Positions 16,968 to 24,503 of a stretch of 64,000 nt of DNA are shown here, piece after piece. The stretch spans positions 930,001 to 994,000 of the forward strand of contig CP021424.1 of the NCBI GenBank assembly GCA_002162095.1. Direction: 5' to 3'. A program made the translations under genes and the position numbers. Below the pieces are notes generated by a model that ran no database searches, was not told the DNA's origin, and saw nothing but the letters and a program-made list of their open reading frames with translations. This stretch comes from Armatimonadetes bacterium Uphvl-Ar2 (GTDB lineage Bacteria > Armatimonadota > Fimbriimonadia > Fimbriimonadales > Fimbriimonadaceae). Numbering within the stretch: position 1 is the stretch's first letter; each line of letters begins with the position of its first letter.

Positions 16968-17008
16968 ACGGGGTCGAGAGTGACTATAAGCTCTCGATCC
17001 CGTTTTTT
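16968..17008 (+). terminator. Rho-independent terminator after TfoX-like gene
   Basis: ACGGGGTCGAGAG pairs with CTCTCGATCCCGT (one mismatch) around a short loop and is followed by seven T. Confidence 0.9.
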
Positions 17009-17057
17009 TGCCCAACGGCAACCAATTTGAGCCCTGCAACGGTGCAGGCTGAACCCG

Positions 17058-17063
17058 TAGAAT
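17058..17063 (+). promoter_or_regulatory. -10 element of pfkA
   Basis: TAGAAT lies 18 nt before the pfkA ATG, directly after the upstream terminator. It predicts a short leader of about 10-12 nt. Confidence 0.45.
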
Positions 17064-17081
17064 AAACGAGCAAGCACCGCC

Positions 17082-18044
17082 ATGAACAGCATTGGAGTTC
17101 TCACCAGTGGGGGAGATGCCCCCGGCATGAATGCCGCCGTGCGCGGCGTGGTGCGGGCGGCCCTGGGGCGGGGCGTCGGCGTATTCGGTTTTCGACACGG
17201 CTGGCGAGGCGTCATCTCCGGCGAAGGGCTGTGGATGGAATCCGGCACCGTGAGCGGCATCCTTGACCGAGGGGGCACCCAACTGCACACGGCGCGATGC
17301 CCCGAGTTCCGCGAGCGAGTCGGCCGTGAACAGGCCATGGAGAACGTGAAGGAACTCGGCCTGGAAGGTTTGGTGGTGATCGGCGGGGACGGCTCCCTGA
17401 CCGGGGCGCGCAAGCTCTACGAAGAATTCAAGTTCCCGGTGGTGGGCGTGCCGGGCTCGATTGACAACGACATTGCGGGCACGGATTACTCCATTGGATT
17501 CGACACCGCCAACAACACCGCTCTCGACGCGATCGACAAGATCCGCGACACCGCCTATTCTCACGACCGCGTATTTGTGATCGAGGTGATGGGGCGGGCC
17601 AACGGCTTCATTGCCGTGGAAGTCGCCCTTGCGAGTGGCGCAGAAGCCGTGCTGGTGCCCGAAGTGCCATTCTCGCTCATCAACATCTGCGACCGACTGA
17701 AGCGCCAGCGCGCCAAGGGCAAGCGCAGCAGCATCATTGTGGTGGCCGAGGGCGCCGCGCGCGCCGCCGACGTGGCCGACTTTGTGAGCAAGAACACGGG
17801 CTACGAAACGCGCTATTTGGTGCTTGGGCACATGCAAAGGGGCGGCTCGCCCACCGCTTTCGATCGGGTTTTGGCTTTGCGACTGGGGGCCTTTGCGGCG
17901 AACCGATTGATTAGCGGGTTTCACGGCGAGATGGTGGGGGTCTACGGCGACAAACTGGTGGCCAATCCGCTGAGCTACGTGCTGAGCACTCAGCGCCACA
18001 TTGACCCCGACCGGCTGCTGCTGGTCGAAGCCATGACCGTATGA
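17082..18044 (+). CDS. pfkA: ATP-dependent 6-phosphofructokinase
   Basis: 320 residues, the bacterial PfkA length. It has the ATP-binding start 'IGVLTSGGDAPGMNAAVRG', the catalytic PGSIDND (Thr of PGTIDND replaced by Ser), MGRANG for sugar binding and GHMQRGGSP. The GGDGS motif and the Gly in PGSIDND indicate ATP rather than pyrophosphate as donor; PPi enzymes have GGDDS and PKTIDND. It catalyses fructose-6-phosphate to fructose-1,6-bisphosphate. The stop overlaps a PfkB-family kinase by 4 nt. Confidence 0.95.
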   Translation: MNSIGVLTSGGDAPGMNAAVRGVVRAALGRGVGVFGFRHGWRGVISGEGLWMESGTVSGILDRGGTQLHTARCPEFRERVGREQAMENVKELGLEGLVVIGGDGSLTGARKLYEEFKFPVVGVPGSIDNDIAGTDYSIGFDTANNTALDAIDKIRDTAYSHDRVFVIEVMGRANGFIAVEVALASGAEAVLVPEVPFSLINICDRLKRQRAKGKRSSIIVVAEGAARAADVADFVSKNTGYETRYLVLGHMQRGGSPTAFDRVLALRLGAFAANRLISGFHGEMVGVYGDKLVANPLSYVLSTQRHIDPDRLLLVEAMTV

Positions 18045-18988
18045 TCGTCACGGTCACGCTCAATCCGTGCGTGGATCGCACCCTCTTTGTGGCAGGGCTG
18101 CGGGTGCACGACACCAATCGCGTGACCCAAACCGAGATTGACGCCGGGGGCAAAGGCCTGAACCTGAGCCGGGTGGCGACCCGCCTGGGTGCGAAAACGA
18201 TGGCGCTGGGGTTCCTGGGTGGCGACGCGGGCGATTACGTGCGCCTGCGCCTGGCGCAGGAAGACGTGCCGGAGCGCTGCACCAACATTGCCGCGCCCAC
18301 CCGCACCAATGTGAGCATCGAGAGCGGGGATGGCCCGCCCACCACGCTGAATGAACCCGGCCCGTCGATTTTGCCGGCGGAGTTTGAAGCCCTGCGGGCG
18401 GAACTCACCGCGCAAGCGGAAGCAGGAGAGTGGGTGGTGTTTGCGGGGTCGGTGCCGCCTTCCCTCCCTCGCAACGTCATTGCCGATCTCGCCCGGTGCG
18501 CCCATGAGGCGGGTTGCCGCGTGATGGTGGACGCCGATGGCGAGGTGATGCAACATGCCATGGGCGAGTGCCTAGATTTCATCAAGCCCAACCGAAGCGA
18601 GGCTGAGCGCCTGCTGGGCCGCTCGCTGCCGGAGATCCGCGATGTAGCGGCGGCGGCCCAAGAGCTACACCAGCGACTGGTGGCCCAAGGCAGTGACCTG
18701 GGGTTCGTGGTGATTAGCTTAGGTGCGGACGGGGCCGTGATGACCTCGCCACGTGGCACTTGGCACGGCTTGCCCATCCCCGTGGAAGCTCGCAGCACCA
18801 TTGGCAGCGGGGACAGCATGGTGGCCGGAGTCCTGACCGCCCTCACCTCGGGACTCTCCGAATCTGAAGCTCTCCGCTACGGGCTAGCGGCGGGGGCGGC
18901 GACCGCGATGACCTCGGGTTCGGATATCGGCCAGCGGGCCGATTTCGACGCCCTGTTGCCGCAGGCGCGGGTCCAACCGCTCTCCTAA
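18041..18988 (+). CDS. PfkB-family kinase, 1-phosphofructokinase-like
   Basis: 315 residues. 'MIVTVTLNPCVDRTL' and 'DAGGKGLNLSRVATRLG' are the FruK/LacC-type start; GSVPPSLP, FIKPNRSEAE and 'STIGSGDSMVAGVL' (anion hole and catalytic Asp) complete the family pattern. FruK phosphorylates fructose-1-phosphate; relatives use tagatose-6-phosphate or fructose-6-phosphate. No PTS genes are near, and it is translationally coupled to pfkA, so a role as a second fructose-phosphate kinase is possible. The exact substrate is open. Confidence 0.85.
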   Translation: MIVTVTLNPCVDRTLFVAGLRVHDTNRVTQTEIDAGGKGLNLSRVATRLGAKTMALGFLGGDAGDYVRLRLAQEDVPERCTNIAAPTRTNVSIESGDGPPTTLNEPGPSILPAEFEALRAELTAQAEAGEWVVFAGSVPPSLPRNVIADLARCAHEAGCRVMVDADGEVMQHAMGECLDFIKPNRSEAERLLGRSLPEIRDVAAAAQELHQRLVAQGSDLGFVVISLGADGAVMTSPRGTWHGLPIPVEARSTIGSGDSMVAGVLTALTSGLSESEALRYGLAAGAATAMTSGSDIGQRADFDALLPQARVQPLS

Positions 18989-19002
18989 TCGGCCTCACGG
19001 TG

Positions 19003-19008
19003 TATCAT
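19003..19008 (+). promoter_or_regulatory. Candidate -10 element for tRNA-Leu
   Basis: TATCAT ends 9 nt before the first base of the tRNA, a good distance for its own start site. The upstream -35 region is poor. Confidence 0.4.
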
Positions 19009-19017
19009 GAGCGTCAC

Positions 19018-19104
19018 GCCGGGGTGGCGGAATGGTAGACGCGGCGGTCTCAAAAACCGCTGGCTCATAAGGTCGTGCGGGTTCGAGTCCCGCCCCCGGC
19101 ACCA
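19018..19104 (+). tRNA. tRNA-Leu (anticodon CAA)
   Basis: The acceptor arm GCCGGGG pairs with CCCCGGC. The anticodon stem GCGGT/ACCGC encloses the loop CTCAAAA with anticodon CAA. There is a long variable arm (class II), GGTTCGAGTCC in the T arm, and an encoded CCA end (19102-19104). Length 87 nt fits tRNA-Leu. Confidence 0.95.
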
Positions 19105-19209
19105 CTCTTTTTTGAGTGTTCCGCCCCTCTCCTTACTGGTTTCTGAAACTCTCCCGGACGCAAATCGTCCAAAATGCAGAGGGCTTTGCGTTTGCAACCC
19201 GAAAAGACC

Positions 19210-19923
19210 ATGATTTTGCGTCGGATCTTTATGACCATGCTGGCGGTGCTCGCCACTATTCCCGCCTGGGCGCAGTGGAACCAGGGCAGCAGCCAGCAGT
19301 ACGGTTTGGGCGGCTACGACCCGCTCTACACCCCGATTTCGTGGCGCACCATCGCCCAAGCGCACGAGGCGACGTTCACTTCGTCCGGCGCGTGGGTCAT
19401 CGTGGACCAAGGCAGTTGGGAGCGGTTCTATAGCAACCTGCGCAACGTGCGCAACCTCACGGGCGGTTACTACCAGCAGAACAATTTCAACCAGAATGGG
19501 TTCGATCGCCGCGCCCCGGAAGTGGCCGATTGGAGCCGTGAGCAGATCTTGGTGCTCTACCTCGGTCGTCAGCCGATCGGCACGATGATCAGCGTCGCCG
19601 AAATCCGCTGGAGCAGCCCCCACACCTGGGATGTTTTCTACACCATCCGCCAAGGCCAGATGGCGCCGATAAATCGACCGGAATCTTGGGTTTCTCCGTA
19701 CGTCATCGTGCGGATGAACCGCATGCCGGGCGTGCCGAACTTCTACCAGACCGGGATCAACGGCTACGGCTACGGCCAGCGCCCCGGGTGCTCTTGCCAG
19801 CAACAGCGCTGCAACTCGTGCGGTTGCGGCTGCCACCGGCAGCAGAGTGGCGGCGGTAACTATCTGCTGACCCCGCGCGGGCCGATCCCCCTGAACGGCA
19901 CCGCCGGCCAGTGCGGCGGCTAA
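19210..19923 (+). CDS. Secreted PrcB-like protein with Cys-rich tail
   Basis: 237 residues from ATG 19210, chosen because it begins a clean signal peptide (ILRRIFMTMLAVLATIPAWAQ); the frame is open 36 nt further upstream. Residues about 45-175 resemble the PrcB C-terminal domain: 'WSREQILVLYLGRQPIGTMISVAEI' followed by a conserved 'SPYVIVRM' strand. In spirochaetes PrcB belongs to a surface protease complex; no protease is next to it here. The C-terminal third has a dense cysteine cluster (CSCQQQRCNSCGCGCH) that could bind metal or form disulfides outside the membrane. Confidence 0.6.
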   Translation: MILRRIFMTMLAVLATIPAWAQWNQGSSQQYGLGGYDPLYTPISWRTIAQAHEATFTSSGAWVIVDQGSWERFYSNLRNVRNLTGGYYQQNNFNQNGFDRRAPEVADWSREQILVLYLGRQPIGTMISVAEIRWSSPHTWDVFYTIRQGQMAPINRPESWVSPYVIVRMNRMPGVPNFYQTGINGYGYGQRPGCSCQQQRCNSCGCGCHRQQSGGGNYLLTPRGPIPLNGTAGQCGG

Positions 19924-19941
19924 GCGCTTCGCATGGAACGA

Positions 19942-19973
19942 GTCCCTCGGGCTACGGCCCGGGGGACTTTTTT
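19942..19973 (+). terminator. Rho-independent terminator
   Basis: GTCCCTCGGG and CCCGGGGGAC form a stem around CTACGG, followed by six T. It ends the transcript of the PrcB-like gene. Confidence 0.88.
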
Positions 19974-20016
19974 GTGTCAGCCCCGTAGGACGGAGCGGGC
20001 AAACTCAGGAGAAGCC

Positions 20017-21258
20017 ATGCACGCAGAAATCATCTCGGTCGGCACGGAGTTGTTGCTCGGCGATACGGTGGACACCAATGCCGCCGCCCTGGGGCAACGG
20101 CTGGCCGAATGGGGCATCCACCATCGCCACCGGCAAACCGTGGGCGATCACCAGGGCCGACTGGTGGAGGCCTTGCGCTTGGCCCAGAGCCGGGCCGAGA
20201 TCGTCATCACCATTGGCGGGCTCGGGCCGACCGAGGATGACCTCACCCGCTACGCCATCGCCGAGATACTGGGGCGCCCGATGGTGCGGGATGAGGCCGT
20301 GGTGCGGCGGCTGCAGGCGTTCTTCCGCTCTCGAGGCGTAGCGTGGGTGGAGCTGAATGGCCGCCAAGCCGACCTGCCCGAAGGGGGCGAATGGGTGGCG
20401 AATGCCAACGGCACGGCGCTGGGATTTTGGGTGCCTACGGAAGACGGTGGCGGCGTGCTGGCCCTGCCCGGGCCGCCGAACGAGTTCTTGCCGATGCTGG
20501 ACGGCCCCGTGCGCGAATTGCTGCGGGGCAGGGGCGGGGTGCCGCTGTACCGGCGCACGTTGCGGTTTGTGGGGATTGGCGAGAGCTTGCTGGCGGCGCA
20601 ATTCCCGGAGCTGATGGAGGGCGAGCGCCCGACCGTAGCCCCCTACGCCAAACCCGGCGAGGTGCATTTGCGCATTGCCGATGCGGATGATGAAACCGGG
20701 CGGGAACGCGTGCGGCAGGTCGAGCAACTGATTCGGGCGAAGGCGGGCGAGCATTGCTACGGCGCGGACGAAGAGACATTGCCCGAGGTGATTTTGAGCT
20801 TGCTCCGGCGAGAGGGGCAGACCCTGGCGGTGGCCGAAAGCTGCACCGGCGGCGGGATCGGCGCGCGCTTGACCGAGATCCCGGGCGCGAGTGATGTCTT
20901 TGTGGGCGGGGTGATCTCCTACACCGAGGCGGTGAAACACGCCCACCTGGGAGTGCCGGAGGCGGTGCTGAATGGCCCCGGTGCAGTGAGCAACGAGTGC
21001 GCGGTGGCGATGGCGCAAGGGGCGCGGGATCGGCTGGGGGCGACGTGGGGCCTCTCGGTGACGGGCTACGCGGGGCCGGACGCCCCCGAAGGCCGCCTGG
21101 GTGAAGTCTGGATCGGGCTGGCCGGGCCGGACCGCGCCGAGGCGGTGCGGTTCGCTTTCCGGGGTGACCGGCGCACCGTGCGGTTGCGGGCGGTATCCCA
21201 GGCCCTTACCTCCCTCTGGCAAGCCCTGCGCGAACCCGCCCGGATGGGGCATTCTTAG
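20017..21258 (+). CDS. cinA: CinA family protein (nicotinamide-nucleotide amidase / ADP-ribose pyrophosphatase)
   Basis: 413 residues from ATG 20017, which has an AGGAGA ribosome site. The N-terminal MoCF-like domain (HAEIISVGTELLLGDTVDTN, TIGGLGPTEDD) is followed by the C-terminal amidase domain with AESCTGG (catalytic Ser), the conserved Lys/Tyr region (SYTEAVKHAHLGV) and GYAGPDAPEG. This two-domain form recycles pyridine nucleotides by deamidating NMN and hydrolysing ADP-ribose; the name comes from the competence-induced gene of streptococci. The next gene starts 3 nt later. Confidence 0.93.
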   Translation: MHAEIISVGTELLLGDTVDTNAAALGQRLAEWGIHHRHRQTVGDHQGRLVEALRLAQSRAEIVITIGGLGPTEDDLTRYAIAEILGRPMVRDEAVVRRLQAFFRSRGVAWVELNGRQADLPEGGEWVANANGTALGFWVPTEDGGGVLALPGPPNEFLPMLDGPVRELLRGRGGVPLYRRTLRFVGIGESLLAAQFPELMEGERPTVAPYAKPGEVHLRIADADDETGRERVRQVEQLIRAKAGEHCYGADEETLPEVILSLLRREGQTLAVAESCTGGGIGARLTEIPGASDVFVGGVISYTEAVKHAHLGVPEAVLNGPGAVSNECAVAMAQGARDRLGATWGLSVTGYAGPDAPEGRLGEVWIGLAGPDRAEAVRFAFRGDRRTVRLRAVSQALTSLWQALREPARMGHS

Positions 21259-21261
21259 GGC

Positions 21262-22062
21262 ATGTTCCAAGAATCAACGGCCGAAGCCTGGGCGGCCCGC
21301 TTCGGCACGCCCGCCCCCGAGGGTTTGCCTGATCTCGGACGGCTGCTCAATCACCGCTCCGTGCGCGACTTCACGAGCGAACCCGTGCCGGAGGCGATGA
21401 TCGAAGCGCTGGTGGGCGCGGCGCTGAGCGCGGCCACTAGCAGCCACCTGCACGCCTACTCTTTGGTGAGTGTGCAAGACCCCGCCCGCCGCCGCGAGAT
21501 CAACCAGTTCTGCGGCGACCAGCGCCAGGTCGCTCACGCCCCGTGGTTCTTTGCCGTCTGCGCCGACCTTAACCGTTTGGTCAGCCAAGCCCCCGACCCC
21601 GCCATACCCGATGCCGTGGACACGATAGAAATGTACACCGTGGCCTGCGTGGATGCGGCCCTTGCCGCCGAGCGCATGGTGGTGGCCGCCGAGAGCCTCG
21701 GGCTGGGCACTTGCTATATTGGGGCGCTACGCAACCACCCCCACGAGGTGCGACGCATTCTCAACCTGCCGGATCACGTTTTTGGCGTGTTTGGGCTGTG
21801 CATTGGCTGGCCGAGTGAAGAAAACTTCCCTCGCATCAAGCCGCGCCTGAACCCGGATCAGATCTGGTTCCGCGAGCAGCACCCCGCGCAGCTAGACGTC
21901 CAGGAATTCGACGCCCGCATGACCGAAGAGTACGCCCGCGATGGCCGCGACGAAGGGGTGCCGTGGTCGGCGCGCATGGCGCGCCGCGCTAGCCTGCGAG
22001 GACTCAGCGGGCGGGAGAAGCTCCAAGAGTTTCTGCACGCCGTGGGCCTGAATCGACGCTAA
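21262..22062 (+). CDS. NfsA-like flavin nitroreductase / NADPH oxidoreductase
   Basis: 266 residues. 'LLNHRSVRDFTSEPVPEAMIEALVGAALSAATSSHLHAYSLV' is the FMN-binding N-terminal signature of the nitroreductase family, and 'ESLGLGTCYIGALRN' plus 'GVFGLCIGWP' are the NfsA/FRP branch motifs. These cytoplasmic dimers use NADPH and FMN to reduce nitroaromatics, quinones or flavin. The gene lies 3 nt after cinA, consistent with co-transcription. The true substrate is unknown. Confidence 0.88.
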   Translation: MFQESTAEAWAARFGTPAPEGLPDLGRLLNHRSVRDFTSEPVPEAMIEALVGAALSAATSSHLHAYSLVSVQDPARRREINQFCGDQRQVAHAPWFFAVCADLNRLVSQAPDPAIPDAVDTIEMYTVACVDAALAAERMVVAAESLGLGTCYIGALRNHPHEVRRILNLPDHVFGVFGLCIGWPSEENFPRIKPRLNPDQIWFREQHPAQLDVQEFDARMTEEYARDGRDEGVPWSARMARRASLRGLSGREKLQEFLHAVGLNRR

Positions 22063-22071
22063 AACAAGGCG

Positions 22072-22662
22072 CTAAAACTGAATCCGAACCCCGACGCCGA
22101 GGCTCGGCCCGTTGCGGTCCACGATGCCGCGCACGGCCAGTTCCTTCACGGGGCGCAACTCAATGGCGCCCAGCGGGTTTTGGCCGTCGTATTCGGCTCG
22201 GAACCACAGCTTCTCGCTCACCGGGAGCGCAAACGAGGCAAAGCCCCGGCCGCCGTCGCGGGAGAGAAACCCGAAAGTCAGCTCCGTCGGCACATCCTGG
22301 TTGCCCGGGTCGTAGTTACCGTAGCGCATGGTTACGGCGAGGTACAAAGCCCGACCAGCCAGCTCGTCCGCCACATCCAGCACCCCCACGCTGATGCCCG
22401 GCGCGGCATCCGGGAACGGCACGAGATAGTTGTACGCCAAGTCACCCGAAAAGCGATCGCGCCCCGCCGAGGTCGCCGCCACGCTCAGGCCATTGCCCAA
22501 ACCGTAAGACAGCCGCCCGAAGGTGTCTTCTCCCTTGCGCCCTTCGAAAGTGCCCCGAACCTCGTTCTTGAAAACCGGCAGCCCGGCCGGAGTGCGCAGA
22601 TTCCAATCGGCGTGCGCCGCCAAGGGCACGGCTAAGAGGGCGAGGAGGGCCAGGGTTCGCAT
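22072..22662 (-). CDS. Small secreted outer-membrane beta-barrel protein
   Basis: 196 residues from ATG 22662, which starts a signal peptide (RTLALLALLAVPLAAHA). The mature part is an alternation of beta strands with glycine turns ending in 'GVGVRIQF', a C-terminal aromatic typical of outer-membrane barrels. It recalls YjbH/porin-like proteins but I cannot name a family. A TAAACT -10-like element lies 7 nt before the ATG, inside the last codons of the acyl-CoA dehydrogenase, suggesting separate transcription. Confidence 0.65.
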   Translation of the reverse strand: MRTLALLALLAVPLAAHADWNLRTPAGLPVFKNEVRGTFEGRKGEDTFGRLSYGLGNGLSVAATSAGRDRFSGDLAYNYLVPFPDAAPGISVGVLDVADELAGRALYLAVTMRYGNYDPGNQDVPTELTFGFLSRDGGRGFASFALPVSEKLWFRAEYDGQNPLGAIELRPVKELAVRGIVDRNGPSLGVGVRIQF

Positions 22663-22672
22663 GGTTGGGAGT

Positions 22673-23743
22673 TTAGACGGATGGGCCGAGAGAAAGTCTC
22701 CGGCCAGAGGCGAGGCGCGCCAGGCTGGCGGCCATGATGTCGGTGGTCTGGGCGCTGACGGTGAATACAATGCTCTCGCGCCACACCCTTTGGGCGGGGT
22801 GATCTAAAGAGTTCGCAGCCCCGCTGCTGCTGACCACTCCGGCGTGCGCACAGCGCGTCATCAGGTCAATGGCGCTGGCACGGAGCTGAAGCCGAGCCTC
22901 GTACTCTTGCTCATCGGGGCGGGCGGCCATTGCATGGCTCAGCGCCTCCCATTCCTCCTGGAGTTGGGCGAGTGCCTCGAACATGAAGTCGGTTTGCTTT
23001 CTCTCGGCATTGAGGGCGAGGATATCGAGCCCCGCGCGGGCACAACCAAGGGCGAAGAACCCCTGCAGCGTTACGTTGATGAGGTCGCTGCGCTGAATCC
23101 ATCCTTTTGGTTGGAGGAACACGATGTCGTCCGGGCTCACGGTGAGGCCCTGAACTTCGGCAGTGACGGTTTGGGCGGCTTCCATCGCCGCCAGCCGCAT
23201 CGGCTCACTGAAGGTGATCCCTTCCGCGTTGGTAAAGGGCACTACCGCAAACACCGCGCGTCCATCCGGTCGCTCCGCCGCGATGATGAAGTGCGAAAAG
23301 AACCCGTGCCCCGTCACCCAGGGCACGTGGCCATCCAGGCGGTAGCCGTCGCCGTCGGGTGTGGCCGTCATCATCGGTGGGCCGGGGCGGCGCAACTGAC
23401 TGAACCCAATCCCCAGCATCCGTTCGCCACCGGCCATGCGCGGTAGCCACTGTTGTTTGAGGGTTTCATTGGGGCTGCGGGCGAGCATCCCCACCGCGCT
23501 CTGGTGCTGCGTTTGCAGAAAGGCGAGCGCCCCACTGGCCCGTGCCACCTCGATTTGGAACTGCCGGAAGGTCGCTTCATCCACTTCGGGTCCGCCGTAG
23601 GCGGTCGGTCGGCGCAAGGCCAAAAGCTGCCGCTGGGCCAGGAAATCCAGCCCTTGGCGCATTGCCACCGGGTCGCCATCCATCGCGTTGGCCAGGGGGG
23701 CAAGGTGATCCCGGAAATCCGCGGTGAGTTTGCTTAGATCCAT
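22673..23743 (-). CDS. Acyl-CoA dehydrogenase-like flavoprotein
   Basis: 356 residues. The order of segments follows acyl-CoA dehydrogenases: N-terminal helices, 'GIGFSQLRRPGPPM' in place of the usual FAD/substrate strand, 'GYRLDGHVPWVTG' in the middle beta domain, and a C-terminal helical bundle (about 220-356). It is somewhat diverged and shorter than classical members, and the catalytic Glu is not obvious, so it may be a monooxygenase-type or non-canonical member. A GGAGGG ribosome site precedes the ATG. The corrected glcE reading frame overlaps its start, so it belongs to the glcD-glcE operon. Confidence 0.78.
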   Translation of the reverse strand: MDLSKLTADFRDHLAPLANAMDGDPVAMRQGLDFLAQRQLLALRRPTAYGGPEVDEATFRQFQIEVARASGALAFLQTQHQSAVGMLARSPNETLKQQWLPRMAGGERMLGIGFSQLRRPGPPMMTATPDGDGYRLDGHVPWVTGHGFFSHFIIAAERPDGRAVFAVVPFTNAEGITFSEPMRLAAMEAAQTVTAEVQGLTVSPDDIVFLQPKGWIQRSDLINVTLQGFFALGCARAGLDILALNAERKQTDFMFEALAQLQEEWEALSHAMAARPDEQEYEARLQLRASAIDLMTRCAHAGVVSSSGAANSLDHPAQRVWRESIVFTVSAQTTDIMAASLARLASGRRLSLGPSV

Positions 23744-24503
23744 GCGCCCTCCGGGTCAAACGTGCTCAAAAAGGCAGCTTCCGCGTCGTCCATCCAGGCG
23801 GGGCGGGCGCGGTAGCCCCCGGGGCCGATCACCCAGCCTTCGGGGGAGTGGTGGGCCGCTCCTGGCTCCAAATTACTTGGGTTTGCGGGTCGTGCGCCAC
23901 CACGCCCGGCGTTTGCCGCAACACAGAATCAAAGTCGCTGCGCAAGCACCGCTGGATGAAAACCGGCGACTGAACAGGCGCGGACTGCACGATGCTCATC
24001 GTAGGTAACCCTTTGGTGGGATACGTGCGCAAGATCACTCGCACGTACCTCAGCCCACGCCCCCAAGCCCCCACGCCCAGCTTGTGGGCATCGTAGCCCG
24101 CTACGCTTTTCACGGCGCGGCTCCCGCTTTTGGCTTCCGTCCCATCGGGGCGGCGCAGGATCGCGCCCAGCACCCAGTCCCGGGGCATTCCGCACGCCGC
24201 CATGTAGCCGTGAGGCAGATTGCAGGCCAGCAAACCGCCCACGGTGCCGGGGTAGCCCGCCGCCGCCGCACCCCACTCCGCCGGGTCCGGCAAGGGCAGG
24301 CATTGCCCCTCGGCCCCCAGCAGGGATTGCAACTCCGCGATGGCCATCCCCGCCCCGACTTCCACCACTTGGTCAGCCGGGCTGAAATCAATCAACCCAC
24401 AATCCTCTAAAGTGGATTCATGGAACTGAGCCGGAGCTAAGAACCCCTGCTTCGTGCCCAGCCCCCGCAACCGACGCCCGCTCAATGGGCTGCCCCCCGC
24501 CAC
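23734..24503 (-). CDS. glcE: Glycolate oxidase FAD-binding subunit GlcE-like, interrupted by a frameshift
   Basis: As given, the frame runs 24503-23829 (224 residues) from a GTG inside the end of glcD; TTG 24485 is an alternative start. It has the PCMH-type FAD fold with 'GTVGGLLACNLPHG', 'RDWVLGAI' and the GlcE-typical 'RAVKSVAGYDAHKLGVG'. It stops early, but the neighbouring frame encodes a natural C terminus (AEAAFLSTFDPEGAWI) ending at 23734, overlapping the next ATG by 10 nt. Adding one base to a 5-C/G run near 23841-23845 would join the two, giving about 256 residues. I read this as one gene with a single-base deletion, biological or technical. Confidence 0.75.

Noticed and set aside
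16752-17999. 415-residue open frame antisense to pfkA
   Set aside because: pfkA on the plus strand has every family motif; the antisense frame has none and is full of His and Gly, as expected of a shadow.
20005-21270. 421-residue open frame antisense to cinA
   Set aside because: Shadow of cinA, with no domain signature and a start with no promoter.
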